From assembly GCA_026826555.1 (NCBI GenBank), contig JAKSZT010021121.1:2387596-2451595 (forward strand): DNA of 64,000 bases, read 5' to 3'. The position numbers and the translations under genes are program-made. How positions within the stretch are numbered: the first letter of the stretch is position 1; each line of letters begins with the position of its first letter. The notes under the pieces were generated by a model. The model ran no database searches, was not told where the DNA came from, and was given only the letters and a program-made list of their open reading frames with translations. Origin of the DNA: Tolypeutes matacus. Lineage: Eukaryota > Chordata > Mammalia > Cingulata > Chlamyphoridae. This document shows, in pieces, positions 33,350 to 43,616 of the stretch.

Positions 33350-35240
33350 TAATTTGAAGGGATACCAACTTAGCTTCAATATATTCTCTGTTCCCATATC
33401 CTTCTGTTTCCCTTTCTGTATGTTGTTGTTTTTGTCCTACTTTATATTTTGTATGTCCATTATCAGGAAATATTACTTTTTCTTGTTCAATTGTATTCTA
33501 ATTATTTTAGGAATTAAAGAGTATAATTGTATGTTGAGCATACAGTTCTACTGGGTGTTGCATTTACCCTTTTAGTTACCTTCACTCAAAGCCACTTTCT
33601 CCTGTCATTTCCTTTCAACCTGCAGATCTCACTTTAGTAATTCTTGCAGGGCAGATCTTTTGTTGACAAAGTTTCTTAGTGTCTGTTTATATGTGAATAT
33701 TTTAAACTCTTCCTTATTTTTGAAGGACAGTTTTTACAGGTAAAGAATTTTTGGCTGACAGTTTTCTCTTTCAGGACTCTAGTATATCAGACATCGTCTT
33801 CTTACGTCCATGGTTTCTGAGGAGAAATTGGCCCTTAGTTTTATTGAGGATCCCTTGTATGTGACAAATCATTTTTCTCTTGCTACTTTCAGAATTCTAT
33901 ATTTTTGACATTTGACACTAGTATGTGCCTCATAGTAGGTGTATTAAGATTTATTTTGTTTAGAGTACATTGGACTTTTTGGACATGTATTTTTATGTCT
34001 TTCATAATAGTTGGAACATTTCTGGCCATTATTTCCTCAAATATTCTTTCTGCACCCTTTTCTTTCTCTTTTTCTCTGGGATTCCCATGACATGTATGCT
34101 TGTGTAATTTGTGCTGTCATGCAAATCCCTGAGACACTGCTTAATTTTTCTATTATTTTCTTTATCTGTTCTTCTGACTACATGACTTCAATTGTCCTGT
34201 CTTCTAGTTTGCTGATTCTTTTGCCTGTTCAAATCTGGTGTTGTATATCCCTACTGCATTTTAATTCTCTACCATTGTGGCTTTCATTCCCATAATACCT
34301 GTTGTTTCTTTTTATACTTTCAAATTCTTCTTTATGCTCACACGATGTCATTAATATCCTTTAGCTCCTTATCTATATTTACCTTCATTTACTTGAATTG
34401 ACTTAGGAGATTTGTTTGAATATCTTTGATTATTTGTTCCAGCTTCCGAATTGTCTCTGGTTTTATTTTGTCCCCTTGAGTGAGCCATATCTTCCTGTTT
34501 CTTAGTATGGCTTGTAATTTTTTACTGAAGTCTAACACCTCTGAAGGTCTATTTCCCCCTCTTATCTAGGGTTTTATTGTTGATTGGCTTTGTGTTAAGG
34601 CTCACAACCATCACCCCCTTTTTTCTGTGAGGTTTTCTACCTCCAGTTGCTTCCCTGTTCAAGTATCCCACCCCAGGGAGCCAGGTGGTGTCAATCCAGA
34701 AGGGTGGGTTATTCCAGAAAAGTCTGTTATGGATTTAGGTGGTCCAGCCAACACAAACTTGATTGACTGAGGACATAATAGTTCCTGACAGCAATTCTAA
34801 TATGCTCTCTCTCTTTTTAAAAATTTTCCTTCCCTGGGGGCACTTTTGTATGCAACACTCCACAGCTGTTTGAGTTTCACCCTAGGTCTCTGTGAACTTG
34901 GGTCCCTGTGCTTGGATATTTGTAGACTTCTAACTCACTGCTATGAGTGGCTCTATAGTCTCTGTCCATGGTTGGAGGGACTGGGGCTGCTACCTCTTAG
35001 TGATTCCCACACTGTGCAGGACCAAATGAGGGAATGGGGAATAGGAATGGACTGGTGGGTCTGTGACAGAAATTTCCTATCTTATATTTTTCTTTCTTTG
35101 ATTCAGCATTTGTGGAGTCCTTCTCCAATCTCTATCATCCTCCAGAGTTCTAAGCAAGTGAGATTTGTCTTTCATTTGCTAAATATCTGGGGAGGATTTT
35201 TCAGGGGATGTCTTACATCACCATGTTGATGACATCAACC
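33350..35240 (-). mobile_element. L1 5' half (5' UTR to inter-ORF region), antisense
   Basis: Antisense of the region before ORF2: 'agggcagatcttttgttgac' (cf. the sense version near 63620), 'cttgtatgtgacaaatcatt', 'gccattatttcctcaaatat', and at the right edge 'gtcttacatcaccatgttga', which reads as an L1 5' end on minus. Old L1M/HAL1-like; no intact ORF1. Confidence 0.65.
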
Positions 35241-35330
35241 TTAAACTATTATTAACCCCTTGCATTGATGTGGTACATTTGTTACAATTGATATCTCCAA
35301 TCACTATTTTTTCATAATCTTTTCCTCCAT
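35241..35330 (-). mobile_element. L1 3' UTR short fragment
   Basis: 'taaccccttgcattgatgtg', 'gtacatttgttacaattga': same 3' UTR family, 5'-truncated. Confidence 0.6.
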
Positions 35331-35864
35331 AGCTTTAAAAAGAATTTTAAAAGTTGAATCTATTATTGGAAATAAGCTTTTATTTGAAGTTTAGTAACTC
35401 CTTTAATTTCACTTTTGGTTTTATTGTCTGTTTAATTCAAGAAAAATAGAAATAATCTTTAATTCTTTGTATTTTAAATGCCCTGTACTGAGTGACTATG
35501 CTTTTTTGTGAGAAATCACTTATCAGTAACAACTGGGTTCAAGAAATGTCAGCATTGGTGCTTTTCCCCCTTAATTAAATGTTTGTAACTTTAAAGTTCC
35601 TCTGCAAATGGAGGAACTAATCTTTTAGAAACCATAGAATTCACTAATGAAGCAGTAGTACAGAAATCAAATAGATATAAGCTAAAATGAAATTCTGTGA
35701 AGAGGAAGGAGGATAAAGAAAGAGGTAACGAGTGGAAATGAAGAAATATGCACTGGGTCTTAGGACTACTCAATACAATAATAAACCATAATCAGTAGGA
35801 AGGAGAAAGTCATAGGAAATAAGTGGTACAACAGTGAGCCCTGCAGAGCTCAAAAACTCTTCTT
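35331..35864. other. Unassigned AT-rich sequence
   Basis: Nothing recognisable. Confidence 0.5.
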
Positions 35865-35950
35865 ATGCACTCTAGGACTCTTACACTCTAGGACTTATAT
35901 ACTCTTATACACTCTAGGACACTTGAATTACACTCTAGGGCTCTTATTCC
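35865..35950 (+). repeat. Short irregular minisatellite (CACTCTAGG units)
   Basis: The 9-mer CACTCTAGG occurs at 35868, 35884, 35910 and 35931, with related ACTCTTA words between. Spacing 16, 26, 21 bp, so an irregular tandem array. Confidence 0.85.
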
Positions 35951-36224
35951 TTGTGATACTAAACAGCTTCCCACATGTTTAACCTTTTCAATGGTCATCA
36001 AGTCTTCAGGACAACATTTGATAGAATCTGCTTCTACCTGCTCAAATCTTTATTTAAGGAAAGTTATGTTACTCTTTCAAGAGTTCTATCATTGAACCCT
36101 GGACTCATTAGGTGTTTCCTATTAATGATTTCACTTTTTTTTTTGCTTTGCATATACTATATGAATAGACAAATATGATCACTATTTTGTTAAGAACATT
36201 GAGGATGGCTAGAATGAGATATGT
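35951..36224. other. Unassigned sequence
   Basis: Nothing recognisable. Confidence 0.4.
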
Positions 36225-36440
36225 TAGGCAGGGTAAAGATATGTGCAATTACTTGCTTAAATTCTATCTTTCTGATGGATGTAAGCTCAGGAAAGGATAT
36301 GAATTATTTTTTGTGTGTTTATTCACCATCCTTCAGAATCTGGCAGAGTACTTGGCATATAGTAGTACTTAATAAGAATTTGTAAATGGAATGAATGGAT
36401 GAATGAATGGATAAATGAATGAATGAATGAATGATGTATG
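36225..36440 (+). repeat. L2 LINE 3' end with (GAAT)n
   Basis: 'ctgatggatgtaagctcagg', 'gaatctggcagagtacttgg', 'catatagtagtacttaataa', then (ATGAATGA)n at 36388-36434, the usual L2 tail. Confidence 0.8.
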
Positions 36441-36454
36441 CATTAATATTAAGC

Positions 36455-36560
36455 CCTCTTCCCAAGGTCAGCTAACAAGGAAGTGATGGAGCTAGGATTA
36501 GAACCTTAGCTTGACTGACTGCAAAGGACTCCTGTTTTCTGCTATAGTATACTTCCTTCC
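36455..36560 (-). repeat. MIR SINE fragment (antisense)
   Basis: 'cttcccaaggtcagctaac', 'aaggaagtgatggagctagg', 'attagaaccttagcttgac'. Confidence 0.7.
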
Positions 36561-36959
36561 CAAAACTCTGAATATTTTTGCTATAATGACCACATCTCCT
36601 TTAGTCTCTTTTTCCAGTTGAACTATCTCAGTAATTTCTCACATTTGTCATCCTTTAACCTGCCCTTAAATGATACTAGTTAAATATAGCTTACCTAACA
36701 CTTTTCATTTCCACTAAAAGATAGAGATAGCACTCTGCTCCCTCCTCTAATATAACACTTTTCTCACCATACTGTAGTCAATTTAGATATCTATATCCAA
36801 GTAGACTTTAATAGTGGATGTATTTTGATTGGTTCGATGGATGATTCATCAGATCCTTCCTCAATGTGGATTCTTTGCTCTAAATTCTCCACACTTTGTT
36901 TATATCTTTCTCAGATTTCTATGATCATATTAAATCCTGATGTTTCCCCTCAAAGGATT
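36561..36959. other. Unassigned sequence
   Basis: Nothing recognisable. Confidence 0.4.
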
Positions 36960-37636
36960 TGTATTAGTTAGCCAAAGTGGTGCTGATGCAAAATACCAGA
37001 AATCTGTTGGCTTTTATAAAGCTTTTATTTGGGGTAAAAGCTTACAGTTACAAGGCCCTAAAGAGTCGAATTTAAGGTTGCTTTCTCACCAAAGTCAGTT
37101 GCCACATGTTGAAGCAAGATGGTTGCTGATCTTTTCCTGGTCTCTCCTTCCTGGGCTTCCTCTTCCTGTCAAGCCTCTGTGAACCCAACTTCTTCCTGAT
37201 CTCAGTATAGGCTGGCATAGAGCTTGTCTCTTAGGACTTCTTATATCAGTCTCTGTCATAGGGCTCGTTTCTTTCTGGGCCTTCTCAGCTGCTCAGCTGC
37301 TCAGTTCTCTTCACAAGGTTAGCTTTAAAGTATCAGGCGAATGGCTCATCTCTCCCTGGGGCTGCAGGATCAAAAATGGCAGAGCTCTCTCTCTTCCCGT
37401 GTGTCTTCTTGAGTGAGTGTCCATTTATATCAGTCCACCAAGGAGGCAGGGACTCAACCTGAGTCATGCCTTACTGACATTCTTAAATCAAAGCCCTAAT
37501 CTTAACAGGTAATTTAATCAAGGGCCCCTCAACTGAATCCAGTATTATCAAAGGGCATCACACCCAGAAGAATTGATTAGTTTATAAACATAATCTTTCT
37601 CTTTTTGGGATTCCTAAATAATCTCAAAATGCCACA
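36960..37636 (-). mobile_element. Solo LTR, family B copy 4
   Basis: TGTATTAGTTAGCC...ATGCCACA, 677 bp, flanked by an exact duplication GGATT (36955-36959 and 37637-37641). A CTCAGCTG unit is tandemly repeated at 37284-37304. Minus orientation. Confidence 0.92.
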
Positions 37637-37641
37637 GGATT

Positions 37642-37978
37642 TGATATCTGTTTTGTTTTCCTGAGAACCATGGCCTCATGGGAGTTCTCTGAACAATTCA
37701 TGCTTCAGCCTTCCCCTTAAAGGTCTCTTTCTAAATTCATCCCTGGTAAATTTGGATTTATTTGTTTTTTTACATTTTGGCTTTTGATATGATTCCATGA
37801 TACTCAAGTAGAGGAATTTTCTAGACATTTAGAAACAGAGGGCTGGACTTCAGGGGGGAAGGTTAATAATAGAGTGATTTTTATATGTTCTCAGCATATA
37901 GATAGATATTAAGAGAATGTGTGACTAGAGAAATAGAGAGGAGAAGGGAAAGAAGTCTGAACCTAGATAGAGAATAAT
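37642..37978. other. Unassigned sequence
   Basis: Nothing recognisable. Confidence 0.4.
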
Positions 37979-38265
37979 TATAATGACCTTAATTAATAAC
38001 AGCTTCCATTTATTAAGTAATTACTATATCACATGTTGTATAAAGTACTTTAACAACATGATCTCACTTAATCTTCACCAAAATGTTGAGATAAATATTC
38101 TTACCTTCATGTTACTGAGGAAACTGAGGCTCCAGAGATGTTAAATCATTTGCTACAGGTAATTGAACTATTAAGTTTAAGAGAAACATTCAACTTTAGT
38201 AACTTTCTAAATTTCAAAGTCTACCATATCTTTAACCACTGTGCTATATTGCTTCTTAAGTCAGA
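37979..38265 (-). repeat. MIR SINE (antisense)
   Basis: 'ttccatttattaagtaatta', 'aacatgatctcacttaatc', 'ttactgaggaaactgaggct', 'ccagagatgttaaatcatt', 'aaccactgtgctatattgct'. Nearly full length. Confidence 0.9.
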
Positions 38266-38457
38266 AGGAATCTAAAAGAGAATGCTGAAAAAAGTTTCTG
38301 ATGTTGAAGAGAGATCAAAGAGAATAGAAGACCACCAGATTTACCTAGAAGGTTGAAATTGAAGGTAATAGTGATCAGTGTTTCAGCAGTGTGGAGGGGA
38401 TGGCGGTCTTCACTTTACTGGGGGTGCTCAGAGATTATGCACCCATTTTTGACCTTA
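38266..38457. other. Unassigned sequence
   Basis: Nothing recognisable. Confidence 0.4.
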
Positions 38458-38701
38458 GAATAGGCCAGTGGTTCTCCACCAGGGTTGATGTTTCCCCCCA
38501 GGGGATATTTGGCAATGTCTAGAGATATTTTTGGTTGTCATAGCTGCTGGGTGGGAAAAGGGAAGGGTACTACTGGTGTCTAATAATTAGAACCGAGGAG
38601 TGCTGCTAAGCATCCTATAATGCACAGGCCATCCCCTACAACAAAGAATTATGTAGCCCAAAATATCACTAATGCTGAGGTTGAGAAATCCTAGAATAGA
38701 C
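38458..38701 (+). mobile_element. MER5A-type hAT DNA transposon with 8-bp TSD
   Basis: Element 38466-38693 starts CAGTGGTTCTCCACC and ends GGTTGAGAAATCCTA, inverted terminal repeats with hAT-Charlie form. Interior shows 'ggggatatttggcaatgtct', 'gagatatttttggttgtcat', 'catcctataatgcacaggc'. Flanking 8-bp duplications GAATAGGC (38458-38465) and GAATAGAC (38694-38701) differ at one base. Non-autonomous; no transposase. Confidence 0.92.
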
Positions 38702-39650
38702 TATAGTTACTGATCTTCATAAAGCTTGTATTTTTATCTCATTTAGTATCAAGAAGCACTACCAAGTCTGGAGGGACTGATACTAGAGGCTGAGACCATA
38801 CAAGGAAATGGGCTTTCTATGAAAAAAGAAGGGAAATGGAATGTACTTTAAGATGGTGGTAGTGGCTTAGAACCTTAGGTGGAATGTGCTGAACATGACA
38901 TTATTAATAATAAGTTCTGAATTAAGACCACATGCCAGTTGTCCTTTGGACAGGCGGTTTTTGGGTCTAACTAGAAACAATTGGTCTTTGAATAAATTCT
39001 CAATGATTGTAGCAGATTTGCCTGTCTCCTGTGTTTTTGCTATTTCTTCTTTATGAAAAAAATCAATGTCCGTTTAAGTTTAAAAGGAGGATTTGTTAAC
39101 TGCTATATTTAGCATCATGAGAGAGGAGAACTGCAGTATTTGCTTTCCATAAATTTGCCAAAAGAAAGGCATTTTCCACTCTCCCCACCCATTCTATGGT
39201 TTTCCACTGACAGCCACATATATGGATATCCTGCCATATATCTCTGGAGAGAAGGAGACTCAGGAGGCGTGGGCAGATGGATGAATGGGGCCATTGACTC
39301 AGCTGTTTCTCTATAGGCAGGCATGATTGCTTTCAGGGGGCCAGTTATCCTGCTGTGACCACATGCTGGGTACACAGCCAGTGGATGGACTTTACCCAGT
39401 AATTACTGGATGATTCACATTTGGGTCAATAATGTGGTGGGCAGTGTTAATAGCAGCCCCTGGCTCCCAGGGCAACTTTCCAGGCTAGGGCTCCTTAGAG
39501 TTATGCCCCGCTGATGGAGGCTAGGGGGGAAATTTAAGATGGATCACTCTAGGCATGAGTGGGTGAAGAGAAGAAAAAGAAGGAAATGGTTTCCATGAAT
39601 TATTGCTAAGGTTTTTTAGAGTAATAAAAACATAGTTTTGAAGAGGAGAT
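38702..39650. other. Unassigned sequence
   Basis: An 86-codon minus frame (39115-39375) has no recognisable features. No named repeat. Confidence 0.5.
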
Positions 39651-39654
39651 GGAA

Positions 39655-40180
39655 GAACCTCAGCATCATGCCACTCCCATTGCTTTTAGGATAAAGTTCA
39701 AATTTGCTTTTAGGATAAAGTTCAAAATGGCATGAGATGGTCCCGGTCTATCTCTCTAGCCTCTTCCTGGGTTATTCTTACCTTCACTATCTGGCCTACA
39801 GCTGGGCTATCTTTTAGTCCCTCCAATAGGACACTCTCTTCTCAAAGGTTTTTCAAACCCTTCATCCTGGAGAGTTTGCCCCTTAACCCTTGCCCTGGCT
39901 AACTCCTACTAATCCTTAGGGTATAGATGAAATGTAACTTCCCTGTCCTCCCAGACTAGGTTAGATTTCTATTATATGTTTCCACAGTAGCCTGAACTTC
40001 TTCCTTTCAGTTACCCCAACTGTAATTCCATAGGTATGTGTGATTATTTGTTTGACAGCTGTCTCCTCCATTAGTCTATGAGTTCCATGTGGGCTGAGTT
40101 AGGTGTACCATGATCATCCCTGTATTACCAGTGCCTAGGACAGTACTTGGCCCATTGTAGGTATGGCTAAATGTTGTACT
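39655..40180 (+). repeat. L2 LINE 3' half
   Basis: Sense L2: 'atggcatgagatggtcccgg', 'ctatctctctagcctcttcc', 'cccttaacccttgccctgg', 'gagttccatgtgggctgag', 'agtgcctaggacagtacttg'. Contains a 24-bp tandem duplication at 39680-39726. Confidence 0.85.
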
Positions 40181-40524
40181 ATATAGTAGGTGATAAGGAA
40201 GAGAGAGAGGAAGAGGGGTAAGGAGGAAAATAAACAAGGAGGGAAAGAACTAAATATGGAAGAAACATTATTGAGGTTCAACTCAGGGACTTATCTGTAA
40301 ATGAGTGGGAGAATCAAAGAGTCTCCTGAATATCAGTCCAATAAAACAGACAATAAATGAAATAGATCTAGAGAGAATAGTCAGAGGTCAACTACCTTCA
40401 TACCTTGGAGAGAGTATGGAATTTGTCTTGTTTCAGTTTAAGCAAATTCCTGTGTGGTATTGTACCAAGTCACCACATTCTGTCTCCTGACATTATTGGG
40501 AGAATGATTAGGGACATTAGAGTT
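40181..40524. other. Unassigned, purine-rich at left
   Basis: A GA-rich patch lies at 40199-40250. Nothing else recognisable. Confidence 0.5.
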
Positions 40525-40564
40525 TATCATGCAGAAATTTATGTCAAGCACTGTGCAGGGTACT
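40525..40564 (-). repeat. MIR SINE (antisense), left part
   Basis: 'tgtcaagcactgtgcagggt' is the antisense MIR; broken by the LTR at 40565 and resuming at 41017. Confidence 0.7.
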
Positions 40565-41016
40565 TGTGATGGTTAGGCTAATATGTTAACTCTGCCAGGT
40601 AATTGTGTCCAGGTGTTTGGTCAAGCAAGCACTGGGCTAATTGTAATACAAGAACATTTAGGGACTTCGGTCACCAGTGAGTCTACTGCCTGGATGGTTG
40701 ATTACATCTGCATCAATCAGGGAGATTGCATCAGCAATGGGTGATGCTTTTATCCAATCAGTTGAATGCCTTAAAAGGGGAAGTGATTTCAACATTCAGA
40801 GAGAATTTCCCAGCTCGTCGTTGGACAGCCAACTTCTCCCAGAAACTCATCAAGGACCTTTCATCAGACTTTCATCAGAGCCCTTGGTTTGCAGCCTGCC
40901 TGCGGAACCTGGACTTGTGCATCCACAAGGTCACATGAGAGACTCTTATAAAATCTCATATTATTGACAGATATCTCCTGTTGATTCTGTTTCCCGAGAG
41001 AATCCTGTCTAATACA
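40565..41016 (+). mobile_element. Solo LTR, family A copy 2 (MaLR-like)
   Basis: TGTGATGGTTAGGC...CTGTCTAATACA, 452 bp, flanked by an exact 5-bp duplication GTACT (40560-40564 and 41017-41021). Aligns along its length with 10707-11131, and keeps a 'ggacttgtgcatccacaagg' segment that copy 1 lacks. Inserted in a MIR. Confidence 0.92.
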
Positions 41017-41140
41017 GTACTTCAAATATATTTTATCATTTTATCCTCAAACACTACTCATGCAAGTAAGGATCATTAACCAATAGTGCTGGGGAGAAAC
41101 TGAGACACAAAGATTCACAGAGAGAACTCCTCCCTGTAAG
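41017..41140 (-). repeat. MIR SINE (antisense), right part
   Basis: 'ttcaaatatattttatcatt', 'ttatcctcaaacactactc', 'gggagaaactgagacacaaa'. Continuation of the MIR at 40525. Confidence 0.75.
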
Positions 41141-41189
41141 TATCTTAGGAGAAAGCACATTGTCCTGGGCACCTGGAGACCTTATTCAT

Positions 41190-41530
41190 TTATCCTCCTC
41201 TCCCTACCTCAGCACCGCACCTACCTGGATGACCTTTACTTATGCTTCACATTTCACTTCAATTGTTACTTTCTTAGGGAAATTCTACTGATCTCCCTAA
41301 CTGGGTTAAATTCTCTCTTATAGGCTTCTAGCTCTCCCTCTTTGTACCTGTCATAAGTTCAATTAGGCATTTTCGAATGATTGATTGACCGATTGTTCAA
41401 AAGAAAGTCTCCTCCTTCAAGGCAAGGTCCATGTCTAGATTGTTTTGCCCTTGTGTCCCCAGCCCCTGCATAGTCCTTGGCATATGATAGATTGTCAATA
41501 AGTACTTTCAGTGAATGAATTAGATACTTT
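41190..41530 (+). repeat. L2 LINE 3' end
   Basis: 'ctggatgacctttacttatg', 'cctccttcaaggcaaggtcc', 'atgtctagattgttttgcc', 'ccctgcatagtccttggcat', 'attgtcaataagtactttca'. Plus. Confidence 0.85.
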
Positions 41531-41640
41531 TATTGAGCACCTACTGTGATTTGGACCCTAAGCTGCCTTCTCTGGATACAGAGGAAGTTCATATGTGGTT
41601 GCTACTTTCAAAGTCCTCACATCACATGGGGTGACTGATT
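41531..41640 (-). repeat. L2 LINE fragment (antisense)
   Basis: 'ttttattgagcacctactg', 'ccttctctggatacagagga'. Minus; tail-to-tail with the previous L2. Confidence 0.6.
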
Positions 41641-41714
41641 CCTAGTCTCATTATATTTCCTGTAAAAGTTATAGATTTTAATGCTCTATTGAGACTTGTG
41701 ATTCTTATTTTATT

Positions 41715-41965
41715 TTTCTTCTGCAGTAAGGTATGTTGGGAAGGGTGTAGGTTTTGTAGTCAGTTTGATCTTGATCAAGATCAAAGTTCTACCACTTATT
41801 TGCTCTGTATCTTGAACAAGTTCCTCTCTGGACTTCACTGTCCTGTCAAATAAAGCTTAATGCATCTCCCTAGTAGAGTTGTATTTAGTGTTAAATAAGT
41901 TGACATAAATAGAACACAGGGTCTGGCACAAAATGGAACTTAGTGCAGGTGAGTCCTCCAACTCC
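41715..41965 (+). repeat. MIR SINE
   Basis: 'ggtgtaggttttgtagtcag', 'ttctaccacttatttgctc', 'tgtatcttgaacaagttcc', 'gtgttaaataagttgacat', 'agggtctggcacaaaatgg'. Confidence 0.8.
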
Positions 41966-43230
41966 CTTTGCTGGAAGGTGAAAGGAAGGAAGGGAATCTG
42001 CCAGTATCACCAGGATACTCTTTGTTCATTACCCTCAAAAAAAACATGACATTTCTTTCCCCTCTCCCAGATTTATTTCTTATCCCAGAGACTGTGCCAT
42101 CAGAGGGGGGAAACTTGTTGGAAATGCTTCCTTTGACTAGAAAGACCAGGTGGGATTCAAAGAATGCTTCTCTAGAATGTCATGTCAGCCTATACATTCA
42201 TCAGTTGAGTCGGCAGTTACTGTTCTGGATGGATAAAGCAATTCCATTATCTACCTGCCCATAAAATGATTTCCTTGTCAGGTCAGAGGTGTTAGTTTTA
42301 TGACATAAGGAAGAAATCTGGGTGGAAGTTACTCTTTTGGTTTTTGTTTCAAGGAAGAGCTTTTCTTAGAAATGGTAGGAACAGGCGGTGCCTTTTCATG
42401 GAAGTCACTTTTGCTGAAATAGTGGGGCTTTGTTAGTCACTGAAGGAAGAGAGGTGGCTGAATTTTCAGACTTGGATTTGGTTGATGGAATTTCCAACAG
42501 ACACATCCCTCAATGGTAACCTTGGCTTCACTAGAGCTTTGAGAGCAGAATGAAGTGTGTTTTGAATTTTGAAAATAGGAGCCATGGTGGTTTTTTTTCT
42601 CTCTTTTTCATTAAAATTTTTTAAAGGAATCTTTACTATCACTGTGTGTACAGGAAGATATGCATCTACATTCTACATTTTTGGTGGAAAATCAAAGGCT
42701 TCAGACAATTCTAGGATGGCTCTAAACTTACAACTGTTTAAATCATGTAATTTTTTCCCTCAAAATTTAGAAAGTCTCTTCAACCAGATGTTTTTGTTAT
42801 ATAGACACAAGTGATGTCTTATATTCTTCTCCTTTCTGTTTTCTTTTTAAAATTCCACCTTTTAGTGTTCCTATAAAGTTTTTGTTTTGTTTTGTTTTGT
42901 TTAAATAAAATCTTGACTTTACATTTCCATAATGAGACACCACATAGTGCCAGTCAGTGATTGATGTGGCATCTACTGGACTGAAAGCAAAGACCATGAA
43001 GAAGTGAAGCATTCACTGATATCCAAGCAGGGCATCCTGAGTGCTGGAAATGTGGCAAGCACTGTGCTGGGAGATGGAATTTTAGTGGGGGTGGGGTACG
43101 GGGGACTTGACACAGTCCTTGCCATACAGGACAATTTTTTGCTGAATTCATGAAATAGGGTATTTTTTCATGTATAAAAGCAGTCATCTATTATACAGTT
43201 GTGAGAGCTGAATAACATGATATGTATGGA
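41966..43230. other. Unassigned sequence with (TTTTG)n
   Basis: A (TTTTG)n microsatellite lies at about 42879-42901. A 98-codon plus frame (41968-42264) has no recognisable domain. No other element named. Confidence 0.5.
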
Positions 43231-43234
43231 AGCG

Positions 43235-43440
43235 AGGGAATATGGCAAACATTAAGAGGCCAGGCTTCAAAGTAAGATTCAAACTCCAGACCTAAGCTAT
43301 TATATCTCTTTCTGCTACAAATCTCTCCTTGGTAAATGAGGAAAATGATAATATCTACTCATATAGTTGCTGTAAGGAATAAATGAAACAATTTATGAAA
43401 AGCATTTAATGGTTAGCAGAGATTAAGTGCTCAGTGATGT
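43235..43440 (+). repeat. MIR SINE
   Basis: 'aagaggccaggcttcaaag', 'agattcaaactccagacct', 'ttggtaaatgaggaaaatga', 'agttgctgtaaggaataaat'. Plus. Confidence 0.75.
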
Positions 43441-43483
43441 TACTTCTGGGTATGTTTTAGATTCTTATTTAAATATTTTTTTA

Positions 43484-43565
43484 GGGAAACGGATGTGGCT
43501 CAAGAGGTTCGGCGTCCGTCTACCATATGGAGAGACCGGGGTTCGATCCCCGGTACCTCCCGGTA

Positions 43566-43613
<48 letters not shown>

Positions 43614-43616
43614 TAA
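43484..43616 (+). mobile_element. DAS-type SINE with (TA)n in the tail
   Basis: Starts GGGAAACGGATGTGGCTCA (A-box region), B-box GGTTCGATCCC at about 43540, then CCTCC and an A run, expanded into (TA)n at 43574-43605, then T's. Flanking ATATTTTTTT on both sides may be the duplication. The head has few changes against the B-box consensus, so it is young. Not a functional tRNA. Confidence 0.85.

Noticed and set aside
33354..34295. Series of Phe/Leu-rich plus-strand frames
   Set aside because: Antisense of an A-rich L1 5' region; apparent membrane-like segments are due to T-richness.
35868..35950. Repeat-spacer look of CACTCTAGG units
   Set aside because: Unit too short and spacing irregular; minisatellite.
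36388..36434. Short direct repeats that could suggest a CRISPR-like array
   Set aside because: Simple (GAAT)n tail of an L2; no spacers, and the genome is mammalian.
43484..43560. Possible tRNA gene (B-box GGTTCGATCCC)
   Set aside because: Head of a DAS-type SINE with A tail; no cloverleaf with paired acceptor stem.
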